A stretch of 36,848 nucleotides of DNA. It comes from Acidobacteriota bacterium. Its GTDB lineage: Bacteria; Acidobacteriota; Vicinamibacteria; Vicinamibacterales; SCN-69-37. The DNA is taken from NCBI GenBank assembly GCA_005799825.1, contig SYFT01000017.1, forward strand, positions 1 through 36,848, in the 5' to 3' direction. The first letter of the stretch is position 1. Every line of letters begins with the position of its first letter. The position numbers and the translations under genes are program-made. Shown piece after piece: positions 8,561 through 17,370 of the stretch. The notes beneath the pieces were generated by a model, which saw nothing but the letters and a program-made list of their open reading frames with translations, was not told the origin of the DNA and searched no databases.

Positions 8561-9274
8561 ATGCGAGCAGTGTATGTATCGGTGGCGGCGTTAGCGGTCA
8601 CACTGGTAGTTGGCAGCGCAGTGCAAGCCCAGCAGGCCGCGGCCGCCCAGGATGCGGACCGCAAGGTTGCGGGTGGTGGAATCATGGCGCCCGGTTGGGC
8701 CGGCAAGGCCGACGGCGCGGGTAAAGTTGAAGACGCGAAGCTGGTGCTGGCCGCAGGCAAGTTCACCATCATGACCGGCCCGGCCATCAGCTACTGGAAC
8801 TCGGCCAACACGGCGTCGGGCGACTACACGGTGTCGGCGACGTTCACCGAGCCGTCCTACATGAGCCTCAATGACCACCCGCATCCCTACGGCGTCTTCA
8901 TCGGCGGCAATGACCTCGGTTCGCCCGACGCGAGCCTGCTGTATTGCGCGCCCTACGGTTCGGGCACGGTCATCATCCGCGGGTTCAGCGGCACAGCCCC
9001 GGAAGGCAAGACCCTGACCTTTAGGATGAATGGTCCGCGCGGCGCACCGGCTGAATCGGTCAAGAAAGCCGAAAAGGGCCAGTCCGTCACGCAGGAAGTG
9101 GCGTGGTCAGTCAAGGGCGGTCGCGCAGAGTGCTCGATCAACGGCGCGGTGGTGGGCGGATACGACAAGGCCGAACTGGTCATGGCCGGCAAGCTCAAGT
9201 CACTCGACGGCGTCTACGGCATCCGCGCCGCGCACAACGTCGAGGTCATCGTCACCGGCTTCGCGAAGAAATAA
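8561..9274 (+). CDS. Small secreted concanavalin-like domain protein
   Basis: 237 residues. The signal peptide is VYVSVAALAVTLVVGSAVQAQ. The mature protein is strand-rich with SYWNSANTASGDYTVSATF, HPYGVFIGGND and VYGIRAAHNVEVIVTGF. The order (dry-sample spectrum of strands, then a closing strand with GIR and a polar loop) resembles the jelly-roll sugar-binding folds of the DUF1080/laminin-G-like group. There is no catalytic signature, so binding of a glycan or envelope component is only a guess. It is probably monocistronic: it has its own promoter-like box and a large hairpin directly after the stop. Confidence 0.8.
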   Translation: MRAVYVSVAALAVTLVVGSAVQAQQAAAAQDADRKVAGGGIMAPGWAGKADGAGKVEDAKLVLAAGKFTIMTGPAISYWNSANTASGDYTVSATFTEPSYMSLNDHPHPYGVFIGGNDLGSPDASLLYCAPYGSGTVIIRGFSGTAPEGKTLTFRMNGPRGAPAESVKKAEKGQSVTQEVAWSVKGGRAECSINGAVVGGYDKAELVMAGKLKSLDGVYGIRAAHNVEVIVTGFAKK

Positions 9275-9280
9275 AGCTTC

Positions 9281-9347
9281 GTCCTGAGTCCAGAGTTCAG
9301 GGTCCAGCGTTCCGAGTCTGCCGGACACTGGACCGTGGACTCAGGAC
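9281..9347. terminator. Three-tier nested hairpin between convergent genes
   Basis: Three successive arm pairs are perfect: GTCCTGAGTCCA (9281-9292) with TGGACTCAGGAC (9336-9347), GGTCCAG (9301-9307) with CTGGACC (9328-9334), and TCCG (9311-9314) with CGGA (9322-9325). The right arm contains the stop codon (TCA, 9341-9343) of the convergent NYN gene. It is likely a bidirectional terminator, built of words related to the GGTCCAG repeat at 5418. Confidence 0.75.
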
Positions 9348-10753
9348 TGCTTCTTTTTCCGCGCAGGCTTCTTCACAGCCGCAGGAGTCTTCGGTTTCCC
9401 GGCCGCGCGCTTTTTCTTTGCGGGTGCAGCCTTGGCGGCCGCTTGGACCACTACCGATAATTCCTCACCCACATCCGCGTTGGCGGCCGTATCAGGCTGG
9501 GCCGATACAGGTTCGGCGGTCGCGTCTGGCGTCTGAGCCGACGGCAATCCCGCGCTGCCGCTCTGGAACACCCGAATCACACCTTGCCGATCGCGCTCGA
9601 CGCGGAACGCGCCTTCCTTGTGCGACGCGCGCAGCAGGTCTACCAGCGAGGCAAATCCGTAGGCGCGTTCGTCGAACGGCGGCGTCTGCGCCCGCAGCAC
9701 CTGCTTCACGGTGCGCAGGTACAGGGGCCACTTGCGCACGTCGGACGTCGTGATAATCCGATACATCTCGCTGACGCCCTCGGCCGGCGTGCCCAGCACC
9801 TGCACGGGGCCCGTGGGCTCGGCGCCGAGCTGGGCGGACTGCTGCGGCGTCTGTGTCTGCTGCTGAGGCTGCCGCCCGCGTCCGTGCCTGTCGCGACGGT
9901 CGTGCCGGTCATGCTGCTCTGGCCGTTCAGCGGCCGGCGCTGCCGCCACTGCCACTGCTTCCGCATCTCCTGCCGGCGGCGGCACCTCTGAGAGGTTTAC
10001 TCCCTCGGCCGGCGCCACGAGCCAACCGCCTTTGGCCTGGTGCACGCGCAGCACACCGGCCTTCTCAAGTTTCTGCGCAAAGTCGCGGAACGAACCCGCG
10101 CCGTAGTTTCGCTCTGAGAACCTGGAGTCCAGTTGCAGCAGCGTACTCTTGAGCAGTCCCAGCTGTGGGTCCACGTCGCGCTCGATTAGCACTTTCATCG
10201 CGCGTTTCACCAGCGGAATCACGTCGCCCAATTCCGAGCGCTCGCTCCTGGCCGCGCGCGGGCCGACCTGTCGGCGACCTCCGCCAATGAGGTTCTCGTA
10301 CGCGATGAACTCATGGCAGTTGCGCTGCATGATGATGCTCGTGAACTGCTGCCCGCCCACGACAAACACTTTCTTGTCGTACTGCTTAAGCTTCTCCACC
10401 AGGCTGATGAAATCGCTGTCGCCGCCGACGATGACGAAGGCGTTGATGTGGGGATGGGTGAAGGCCATCTCCAGCGCGTCGAGGGCGAGGTTGATGTCGG
10501 CCCCGTTCTTGTCGCCGCCGGGCGTCAGGTTGCGCTGCACCATGCGAATGGCGTGCTGCGTGAGTGCACGGCTGTAGCCACCGGCGCGCTGCCAGTCGCT
10601 GTAGGCCATTTTGGAGACGACCTCACCGCGCTCCTTGAGCGCCTCGAGCACGAGGCCGGCGTCAAACGCGGCCCCGAGGGTGTTTTTCACACCAATTTCG
10701 ATGTTGTCAAAGTCGATAAATAGGGCAATACGGAGTCGATCGGGCGTGGACAT
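9341..10753 (-). CDS. NYN-domain RNase-like protein with two LOTUS (OST-HTH) domains
   Basis: 470 residues. An N-terminal NYN/LabA-type PIN-like nuclease domain (about 8-155) keeps the acidic residues: Asp14 and Asp16 (FIDFDN), Asp86 (NGADINLALD) and Asp112/Asp114 (VGGDSDF). Two LOTUS/OST-HTH RNA-binding domains follow, about 176-250 (ends GGWLVAP) and about 326-398. A His/Asp/Arg-rich and Gln-rich linker (about 278-308) separates them. The tail 440-470 is Lys/Ala/Pro-rich, histone-H1-like, and should bind nucleic acid. Likely a metal-dependent ribonuclease or RNA-turnover factor; the target is unknown. GAGGAAA lies just before the ATG. The stop falls inside a long hairpin. Confidence 0.9.
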   Translation of the reverse strand: MSTPDRLRIALFIDFDNIEIGVKNTLGAAFDAGLVLEALKERGEVVSKMAYSDWQRAGGYSRALTQHAIRMVQRNLTPGGDKNGADINLALDALEMAFTHPHINAFVIVGGDSDFISLVEKLKQYDKKVFVVGGQQFTSIIMQRNCHEFIAYENLIGGGRRQVGPRAARSERSELGDVIPLVKRAMKVLIERDVDPQLGLLKSTLLQLDSRFSERNYGAGSFRDFAQKLEKAGVLRVHQAKGGWLVAPAEGVNLSEVPPPAGDAEAVAVAAAPAAERPEQHDRHDRRDRHGRGRQPQQQTQTPQQSAQLGAEPTGPVQVLGTPAEGVSEMYRIITTSDVRKWPLYLRTVKQVLRAQTPPFDERAYGFASLVDLLRASHKEGAFRVERDRQGVIRVFQSGSAGLPSAQTPDATAEPVSAQPDTAANADVGEELSVVVQAAAKAAPAKKKRAAGKPKTPAAVKKPARKKKQS

Positions 10754-10762
10754 TTTCCTCGG

Positions 10763-11398
10763 TTATCTGTCCGGTTGCGGGGTGACCCGCAAGTAGGGCT
10801 TCTTGGTTTCGAAACCCTTCGGAAACTTGGTTTTGGCGTCGGCGTCGGAGACGGCCGGCACGATGATGACGTCTTTGCCCTGCTTCCAGTCAGCAGGAGT
10901 GGAGACGGAGTATTTGGCCGTGAGCTGCAGCGAGTCGAGCACGCGCAGCAACTCCATGAAATTCCGGCCGGTGGATGCGGGATAGGTCAGCGTGAGCTTG
11001 ACCTTGTTGTCGGGCCCAATGATGAACACCGATCGCACGGTGGCGGTGTCGCTCGCGTTGGGGTGGATCATGTCGGAGAGGTCGGCCACTTTCTTGTTGG
11101 GATCGCCGATCATCGGGAAGTTGACCTGATGGCCCGTCACGTCCTTAATGTCGCCTTCCCAACGGACGTGGGATTCGACCCCGTCCACGCTCAGGCCAAT
11201 CATCTTGCAGTTGCGCTTGTCGAACTCGCCCTTAAGTGCGGCCGCGGCACCCAGTTCGGTGGTGGACACGGGCGTGAAGTCCCTGGGATGCGAAAATAGG
11301 ATGGCCCAGCCGTTGCCTTTCCATTCGTGAACATTGACGGTGCCCTGTGTGGTGTCTGCGCTGAAATCTGGTGCAACGTCTCCCAAGCGAACTGCCAT
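10763..11398 (-). CDS. 1-Cys (Prx6-type) peroxiredoxin with Ser at the peroxidatic position
   Basis: 211 residues from ATG 11398, preceded by AGGGGG; a GTG six codons upstream is less likely. The AhpC/TSA fold and Prx6-type C-terminal domain are complete (DFSADTTQG; ILFSHP; IGLSVD; FPMIGDPNKKVADL; YPASTGRNF; PADWKQG). In the active-site loop HPRDFTPVSTTEL the residue normally Cys is Ser45, encoded TCC. Pro38, Thr42 and Arg122, which position the thiol, are kept. The only Cys is Cys64, outside the active site. A normal enzyme reduces peroxides through a sulfenic acid; this one should lack that chemistry unless Cys64 substitutes. It is 9 bp downstream-adjacent to the NYN gene on the same strand, so both may be co-transcribed. 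Confidence 0.93.
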   Translation of the reverse strand: MAVRLGDVAPDFSADTTQGTVNVHEWKGNGWAILFSHPRDFTPVSTTELGAAAALKGEFDKRNCKMIGLSVDGVESHVRWEGDIKDVTGHQVNFPMIGDPNKKVADLSDMIHPNASDTATVRSVFIIGPDNKVKLTLTYPASTGRNFMELLRVLDSLQLTAKYSVSTPADWKQGKDVIIVPAVSDADAKTKFPKGFETKKPYLRVTPQPDR

Positions 11399-11408
11399 AG
11401 GGCCCCCT

Positions 11409-11480
11409 GTAAACACTTAAACATATCAAAGCTCGACAGATCGCGTTCGATCGCTCATGATGAGAGATTGACGTGTTTAC
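11409..11480. promoter_or_regulatory. Spaced inverted repeat in the divergent Prx-SNF2 region
   Basis: GTAAACAC (11409-11416) is repeated inverted as GTGTTTAC (11473-11480), 56 bases apart. GATCGC occurs twice between them. The pair flanks the likely promoters of both divergent genes, so it could be a two-site operator. No regulator is identified. Confidence 0.3.
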
Positions 11481-11518
11481 CGGACTTATTTGTGACGATC
11501 AACGAATTTCTCACTGAA

Positions 11519-14413
11519 ATGGACCGCCAACTTCGGCGGGATGCGGAAGATGCCGCGCCGCCGGGGGCGGGCCACCGCGTCGAATATCTGTTTGCCGTAG
11601 ATCGTGCGGCCACCCGCGACGAAGGCGCCCTGGTGGTGCGTCTCCTCGCCCGAACGCGGCGCGCGGACGGCACGTGGGATCGGCCTGCGCCGGCTGCCGC
11701 CGGCCCGAATGAAGCGCTGACCGCGGCGCCTACAGACCGCCGGCTGCTGGCGTCGCTCCTCGGCGCCACGGCGCGTGACACCGACCAGTTGGATCAGCCG
11801 CGATCTGACAGCGGTCTGCGCTTCATCCTGCCAGGCGCTCTGGCACTCGAGTGGGTGCCTCTGGCGGCGCGGGCCGGCCGGTTAATCCTGCGCGAGGGGC
11901 CCGAGTCCACGTCCATCCGGCCGTTGCAGTGGGACGACGGCCCGGTGTGGCGGTTCACTCTGGAAGCACTTCCTGAGGACGACCCCGAAGGGCATTGGGT
12001 GTCGGGCGTGTTGGTCCGGCGCGAAGACCGGCTGAAAGTCACCGACCCAGTGCTGTTGCTCGAAGTGGGCCTGCTCTTCACGCACGAACGCGTGGCGGCG
12101 TTTGATCCAGGTCCATCGTTCGGCGTCCTGTCACTCCTGCGCGAACAGGGCCACGTTCTGGTCCCTGCCGCAGACACCGCGCGTCTCGCGCAGATGCTCA
12201 ATCGGCTGGGGGTTGATCCGGCCACTTTGCCCGAGTCGTTGATCCTCGCGCCGCTTCGGGTGGCGCCGTCGGCCCGTTTGTACCTCAAGTCTGTGGAGTC
12301 GCCGGTCGGAGCACCGGCTGGATCTGCCCCTTCGCCGGCCGATTCGCACGTCGAAGCCACCTTGTCGTTCGACTATGACGGCACGCGCGTGCCGGCGGCG
12401 CAAGCAGAGACGTTTTTCGACATGGACCGCCAGCGAATCATCCATCGCGATCCAGAAGCTGAGCAGGAGGCGTTCGAACAGTTGCTCAGCCTTGATGCGG
12501 TGCGCGCATCGCTGGACGATCCTGGCGCGTGGCGTGTGCCGGCGAAAGATCTCGGCGCGTTCGTCCGCACGTTGATTCAAGAGGGCTGGCGCGTTGAGGC
12601 CGGAGGCGTGCCGTACAAGGCCGCGGGACCCGCGCGCCTCACGGTGACGTCGGGCGTGGACTGGTTCGACCTGACCGCTGTGGTCCCATTTGGCAACGCC
12701 TCGGCGTCACTCGTGGAGTTGCTGGCGGCGCTGCGCCGCGGAGAAAAGACCATCGCGCTCGGCGACGGGTCGGTCGGTATGTTGCCCGACGAATGGCTCA
12801 GGCGGTATGCGCCGCTCGCTGCCGCGGGCATCGAAAATGACGACGGCTCAATCAGGTATCAGCCGTCGCAGGCTGCGCTGCTGGACGCCATGCTCGCCGC
12901 CCAGGCGACGTACGCCGACGTCAAGGTAGACGACGCGTTCGCGCGCATGCGGGAGCGCCTAGCGACGTTTGACCGCGCTGAAGCGCTGGACCCGCCAGCC
13001 ATCTTCACGGGCACGCTGCGCAGTTACCAGCGCGAAGCCCTCGGCTGGATTCAGTTCCTGCGTCACTTCAAGTTCGGCGGATGCCTCGCCGATGACATGG
13101 GTCTCGGCAAGACGGTGACGGTGCTCGCGGAATTGGCACGCGTCTCCGATACCCGGGCCAATGCCCCGGAAGAATCGCGCGGCCCCCGGCCATCACTGGT
13201 CGTCGTGCCGCGATCCGTCATTCACAACTGGATGAACGAGGCCGCCACGTTCACGCCAACACTGCGGGTGCTCGACTACTCCGCCAGTCACCGACGCCTG
13301 GTCGAAGGACACATCGGCGACTACGACCTGGTGCTCGTGACGTACGGCACGGTCAGGCGCGATATCGAGCGGCTCAAGGAGGTCGAGTTTGAATATGTGA
13401 TTCTCGACGAAGCCCAGATGATCAAGAACGCTGCGACCGTGGCGTCAAAGGCCGTGCGCCTGCTCAAGAGCCGGCATCGACTCGCGCTGTCGGGCACGCC
13501 CATTGAGAACCACCTCGGCGAGTTGTGGAGCCTGTTTGAGTTTCTCAACTCCGGGCTGCTTGGGCGGTCGTCGATGTTCCAGCGCGCGACGTCCGCATCG
13601 CAGCCGGATGCCGACACCGTGGCCCTGATCGCGCGCGGCCTGAAACCGTTCCTGCTGCGCAGAACTAAGGCGCAGGTGGCGACGGAGTTGCCCGCGCGCA
13701 CCGAGCAGACGCTGACGTGTGTGCTGACGCCGCGCGAGCGCAGATTTTATGACGCACTGCGCCGGCACTATCGAGACTCGCTGCTCTCGCGGGTGTCAAA
13801 AGTCGGGCTCGGGCAGTCGGGGCTCCAGATTCTGGAAGCGCTACTGCGATTGCGCCAGGCGGCGTGCCATCCTGGGCTCGTCTCACCGGCGCGGCAGGCC
13901 GACCCGTCCTCGAAGCTCGACCTACTCCTTGAGAACCTGCGAGAAGTCGTGGGCGAAGGCCACAAAGCCCTGGTGTTTTCGCAGTTCACTAGCCTCCTGG
14001 CGCTCGTGCGGCCGATGCTGGACCAGGCGAAAATCACCTACGAGTATCTCGACGGTAGGACGCGTGATCGGGCCACGCCCGTGAGGCTTTTTCAGGAAGA
14101 TCCGTCGTGCCAGGTGTTCCTAGTGAGTCTCAAAGCCGGAGGCGTGGGTCTCAACCTGACGGCAGCCGACTACGTGTTCCTGCTCGACCCCTGGTGGAAC
14201 CCCGCAGTGGAGGCACAGGCCATCGACCGCACCCACCGCATCGGGCAGACCAAGGAAGTCTTTGCCTATCGGCTGATCGCCGAAGACACGGTGGAAGAAA
14301 AGGTCCTGGCGCTGCAGCAGACCAAGCGTGCGCTGGCCGAGGCGGTGCTCTCAGCCAACCCGGTGGGCCTGCGCGGCCTCAGCACGGACGATCTGGATCT
14401 GTTGCTGTCCTAA
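11519..14413 (+). CDS. SNF2-family DNA-dependent ATPase/helicase
   Basis: 964 residues from ATG 11519; a GTG at 11492 in the same frame would add nine. The N-terminal ~480 residues are the bacterial SNF2-associated region. The ATPase core follows with Walker A DDMGLGKT (525-532), DEAQ box (630-633), and motif III SGTPIENHLGELWSLFEF. The helicase C domain has LKAGGVGLNL and DRTHRIGQ. It probably translocates on duplex DNA and remodels protein-DNA complexes, as do RapA/HepA-type proteins. Many bacterial homologues carry an N-terminal SWIM zinc finger that is absent here. No clear Shine-Dalgarno decides the start. It is convergent with the M16 gene, with only 2 bp between the stops. Confidence 0.93.
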   Translation: MDRQLRRDAEDAAPPGAGHRVEYLFAVDRAATRDEGALVVRLLARTRRADGTWDRPAPAAAGPNEALTAAPTDRRLLASLLGATARDTDQLDQPRSDSGLRFILPGALALEWVPLAARAGRLILREGPESTSIRPLQWDDGPVWRFTLEALPEDDPEGHWVSGVLVRREDRLKVTDPVLLLEVGLLFTHERVAAFDPGPSFGVLSLLREQGHVLVPAADTARLAQMLNRLGVDPATLPESLILAPLRVAPSARLYLKSVESPVGAPAGSAPSPADSHVEATLSFDYDGTRVPAAQAETFFDMDRQRIIHRDPEAEQEAFEQLLSLDAVRASLDDPGAWRVPAKDLGAFVRTLIQEGWRVEAGGVPYKAAGPARLTVTSGVDWFDLTAVVPFGNASASLVELLAALRRGEKTIALGDGSVGMLPDEWLRRYAPLAAAGIENDDGSIRYQPSQAALLDAMLAAQATYADVKVDDAFARMRERLATFDRAEALDPPAIFTGTLRSYQREALGWIQFLRHFKFGGCLADDMGLGKTVTVLAELARVSDTRANAPEESRGPRPSLVVVPRSVIHNWMNEAATFTPTLRVLDYSASHRRLVEGHIGDYDLVLVTYGTVRRDIERLKEVEFEYVILDEAQMIKNAATVASKAVRLLKSRHRLALSGTPIENHLGELWSLFEFLNSGLLGRSSMFQRATSASQPDADTVALIARGLKPFLLRRTKAQVATELPARTEQTLTCVLTPRERRFYDALRRHYRDSLLSRVSKVGLGQSGLQILEALLRLRQAACHPGLVSPARQADPSSKLDLLLENLREVVGEGHKALVFSQFTSLLALVRPMLDQAKITYEYLDGRTRDRATPVRLFQEDPSCQVFLVSLKAGGVGLNLTAADYVFLLDPWWNPAVEAQAIDRTHRIGQTKEVFAYRLIAEDTVEEKVLALQQTKRALAEAVLSANPVGLRGLSTDDLDLLLS

Positions 14414-14415
14414 GC

Positions 14416-17253
14416 TCATTTCTCCGGCAGCAGCACCACTTTCACGTAGCGCGACATGTTGAGATAGGTCCGGGCGGCAGCCTGGATGCCGGCCGCGGTG
14501 AGCTTCTCGTAATACGACGGGATGTCGAGCAGCGTCTCTGGCGCCTCGCCGTGCTGGTACTTGAACGCGGTCTGAGACAGCACGTACGCGTTTTGCTTGA
14601 TGTCGGTCTCGAAGTCGCGAAGCATCGCGGCCTTCACGTCGCTCACCTGCTTCTCGGTGGGGCCGCTGGCGATGAACGCCTGGATTTCCGCAAACACCCG
14701 CTTGCCCAGTGACTCGGTGCGGCTCGGGTCGCTGCCGAAACTGATCGACACTTGATACTGTTCGCGCGGCCGGTCTTCGTAGCTTGCGCCCACTCCCACG
14801 CTGTAGGTGCCGCCCAGTTCTTCACGCAACGTCTCACGCAGCCGCGTCTGGAGGATGTCGGCCATCGCACGGATGGCTACCCGCTGCTCCTGATTGTACT
14901 GAAACGGTCCGTTGAAGATGACCGACGTCTGGCTCTTGGGCTCGATGCCCTTGCGCACCTCCCGCTCGATCACACCCTCGGGTGTGCGCTCGCCGATGTC
15001 CTTCCAGGTCTCCTTGCGGCCCAGTGAGGGCAGGCTGCCAATGTAGCGCTCCACCAGCGGGCGCACCACGGCGGGAACAAGACTGCCCACAAACACAAAC
15101 GTGAAGTCGCCCATGTCGGCGAACCGCTCTTTGTAGAACCGCATCGCCGTGTCGAGACTCACGGTCGCGAGTTGCTCGGGTGTTGGGGTCCGTGCCCGGG
15201 GATGATCCTGCGTCATGGTCTTGCTGACCATCTCGGCAAACGCGAATTCCGGTGAGGCCTGCTGGTTGGCCAGCATCGACTTCATTTGGCCCAGCATGAC
15301 GCCAAACACCACAGGGTCGGCGCGCGGTTCCATCACCCGCAGCCAGGCCAGCTGGAACATCGTTTCCAGATCCTTCTTCGCGGCGCGGCCGCCTAGGCCC
15401 TCTTCACATTCGGTGATCGAGGCCGAAGCCGCGGCCACTTTTCCCGCCATGGCCTTGCCCAGCTCGATATTGCTCAACTTGCCCAGCCCGCCGATGCCCA
15501 CGAGGGCCGAGGCCGCATCCGCAGAGAGAAAATCTGCATCACTCGCCAGCGAACTCCCGCCGGCGCTGAAGGCTCGGAACAAGATCTCGTCTTCCTTGAA
15601 GTCGGTGGGCTTGAGCACCACCTTGATGCCATTCGAGAGATCCCACTCGGTCACGCCGAACCCACGGGGCGTTTCTTTCGTGATCCGGCCCGGCGTGGGC
15701 ACAGTGGTCATGAGCGTCGTGGCCGTCACCGTATCCACGTAGGCGGTCAGAGGCGCCGACGCGCCGGCAGCGATGGCCGCCGACAGCTGATTTTCGATCG
15801 GCAGCGGAACGCCCTCCTTCCTGGGCGCACTCACGAGCACCACCCGATTCCCTTCGGGCACCCACTCCACGGCAAGGCCGTTCACTTCTGCAAGGGTGAT
15901 CGTCGGCACCATCCTTTTGGTGAGATCGACTTCAAAAGCGAGTCCAGGAATCGGCTCGCCCTGTGTCACCGCACGAATGTACTCGGCCGCCAACTGCCCG
16001 GACGGCCGCTTGTCCTTTTCGGCCAGCGCCTGCTCAAGGCCGCGCAGGAAGTTGGTCTTCTGCCGATCGAACTCCGACTGCGTGAACCCGAACTTCACCA
16101 CGCGCTCGGCCTCGGCGTAGAGCGCGGTCAGCCCCTTCTCAATGCCGCCCTCCTTCACCATGGCGTTGAGCATCGAGGCTTCGGCGCTCTTTACGAACAA
16201 CCCGCGAGCCGCACCCGCCGCTATGAACGGGGCATCGGGCTTCTGCGACATCTCGCCAAACCGCGCGTTCAGCATCCCGGCGAACATGCCTTCCACTATC
16301 TGCCGGCGATAGGAGCCCACGGTGGACTGGTCGCGCAGCGCCATCTTGCCGTAGACACTGACGGTAGTCATCGGCGCTTCGGCGTCGCTGGCGATCGCAT
16401 ACAGCGTGCCGGGTTGCGGCGGCACCGCATAGGTCGGCAGCGGACGCGGGTTCGTCGCCTTCGGCATCGCGCCAAAGTGTGTGGCGATGAGCTTCTGCAT
16501 CGCGGCCGCGTCAAAGTCGCCGACCGCAATTACCGTCATCAGGTCGGGCCGATACCAGTCTTTGTAGAACCGCGTCAGGCTCTCGTGTTTGAACGTCTGC
16601 AGGCTCTCCACGGTGCCAATCGGCAGGCGCTCGGCATACCGTGAGCCCTTCAGCAACGTCGGAAACTGCTGGTCCTGCATCCGCGCGCCGGCGCCGCGGC
16701 GCAGGCGCCACTCTTCAATGATGACGCCGCGCTCCTTGTCGATCTCGGCTGGCTCAAAACTGACGTTCCGGGCCCAGTCTTCCAGGATCAACATGGACCG
16801 ACCCAGCACCTCAGGCTTATCAGTCGGCACCTGCAGCATGTAGATCGTTTCGTCGAAGCTCGTGGACGCGTTGATGCTCGGGCCGAACCGCATGCCGATG
16901 GACTCGAGGAACGCTACCGTGTCCAGCTTCGGGAAGTTCTTCGTCCCGTTAAACGCCATGTGCTCGACGAAATGCGCCAGGCCCAACTGATCGTTGTCCT
17001 CGACCAGCGACCCGACATTGACCACCAGCCGCAATTCCGCGCGCCCGGCGGGAAGCGCGTTCTTGCGAATCATGTACTTCAGACCGTTATCAAACTGCCC
17101 GGTGGTGACATCCGGATCCACCGGCAGCGCCTGGGTCAGGGGCGGCGCGCCCGCCTGCGCGAGCAGGGCTGTGTGTGGCGTGGACGAAATCGCGGCGGCG
17201 AGAACGACAGCCGAAGCGATGCCCACGGCGAACCGGCGGATGCATGCAGTCAT
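14416..17253 (-). CDS. Two-domain M16 (pitrilysin-like) zinc peptidase, exported
   Basis: 945 residues from ATG 17253, which places a signal peptide (IASAVVLAAAISS) at the N-terminus; the frame continues upstream to 17400 with unprotein-like sequence. The first M16 unit has the inverted zinc motif HFVEH: His94, catalytic Glu97, His98, and third ligand Glu174, exactly 76 residues after His98. The second unit (about 500-930) lacks the motif and serves as the partner half, as in pitrilysin and PqqL-like enzymes. It should degrade peptides or small unfolded proteins in the periplasm. Its gene is divergent from the ABC exporter. Confidence 0.93.
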   Translation of the reverse strand: MTACIRRFAVGIASAVVLAAAISSTPHTALLAQAGAPPLTQALPVDPDVTTGQFDNGLKYMIRKNALPAGRAELRLVVNVGSLVEDNDQLGLAHFVEHMAFNGTKNFPKLDTVAFLESIGMRFGPSINASTSFDETIYMLQVPTDKPEVLGRSMLILEDWARNVSFEPAEIDKERGVIIEEWRLRRGAGARMQDQQFPTLLKGSRYAERLPIGTVESLQTFKHESLTRFYKDWYRPDLMTVIAVGDFDAAAMQKLIATHFGAMPKATNPRPLPTYAVPPQPGTLYAIASDAEAPMTTVSVYGKMALRDQSTVGSYRRQIVEGMFAGMLNARFGEMSQKPDAPFIAAGAARGLFVKSAEASMLNAMVKEGGIEKGLTALYAEAERVVKFGFTQSEFDRQKTNFLRGLEQALAEKDKRPSGQLAAEYIRAVTQGEPIPGLAFEVDLTKRMVPTITLAEVNGLAVEWVPEGNRVVLVSAPRKEGVPLPIENQLSAAIAAGASAPLTAYVDTVTATTLMTTVPTPGRITKETPRGFGVTEWDLSNGIKVVLKPTDFKEDEILFRAFSAGGSSLASDADFLSADAASALVGIGGLGKLSNIELGKAMAGKVAAASASITECEEGLGGRAAKKDLETMFQLAWLRVMEPRADPVVFGVMLGQMKSMLANQQASPEFAFAEMVSKTMTQDHPRARTPTPEQLATVSLDTAMRFYKERFADMGDFTFVFVGSLVPAVVRPLVERYIGSLPSLGRKETWKDIGERTPEGVIEREVRKGIEPKSQTSVIFNGPFQYNQEQRVAIRAMADILQTRLRETLREELGGTYSVGVGASYEDRPREQYQVSISFGSDPSRTESLGKRVFAEIQAFIASGPTEKQVSDVKAAMLRDFETDIKQNAYVLSQTAFKYQHGEAPETLLDIPSYYEKLTAAGIQAAARTYLNMSRYVKVVLLPEK

Positions 17254-17370
17254 GACGGGTGTCCCACCGGAAGCATATCCCAACCCTGTGGCGCCCACCC
17301 GGCACCCGGCCCTGAATCGGTGCGAGTGGTCCCTTCGTTGTGCGATACCATAGCCGCCCGTCTCACAGTC

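Noticed and set aside
11252-11281. Selenocysteine at the peroxiredoxin active site
   Set aside because: The codon is TCC; no TGA or SECIS-like stem is present.
11327-11518. Cys-rich N-terminal extension of the SNF2 gene
   Set aside because: It overlaps the peroxiredoxin gene and lacks a real SWIM spacing; it is probably chance.
16960-17370. Upstream extension of the ABC ATPase
   Set aside because: Antisense to the M16 gene and outside the ABC domain; the start at 17371 gives a standard-length ATPase.
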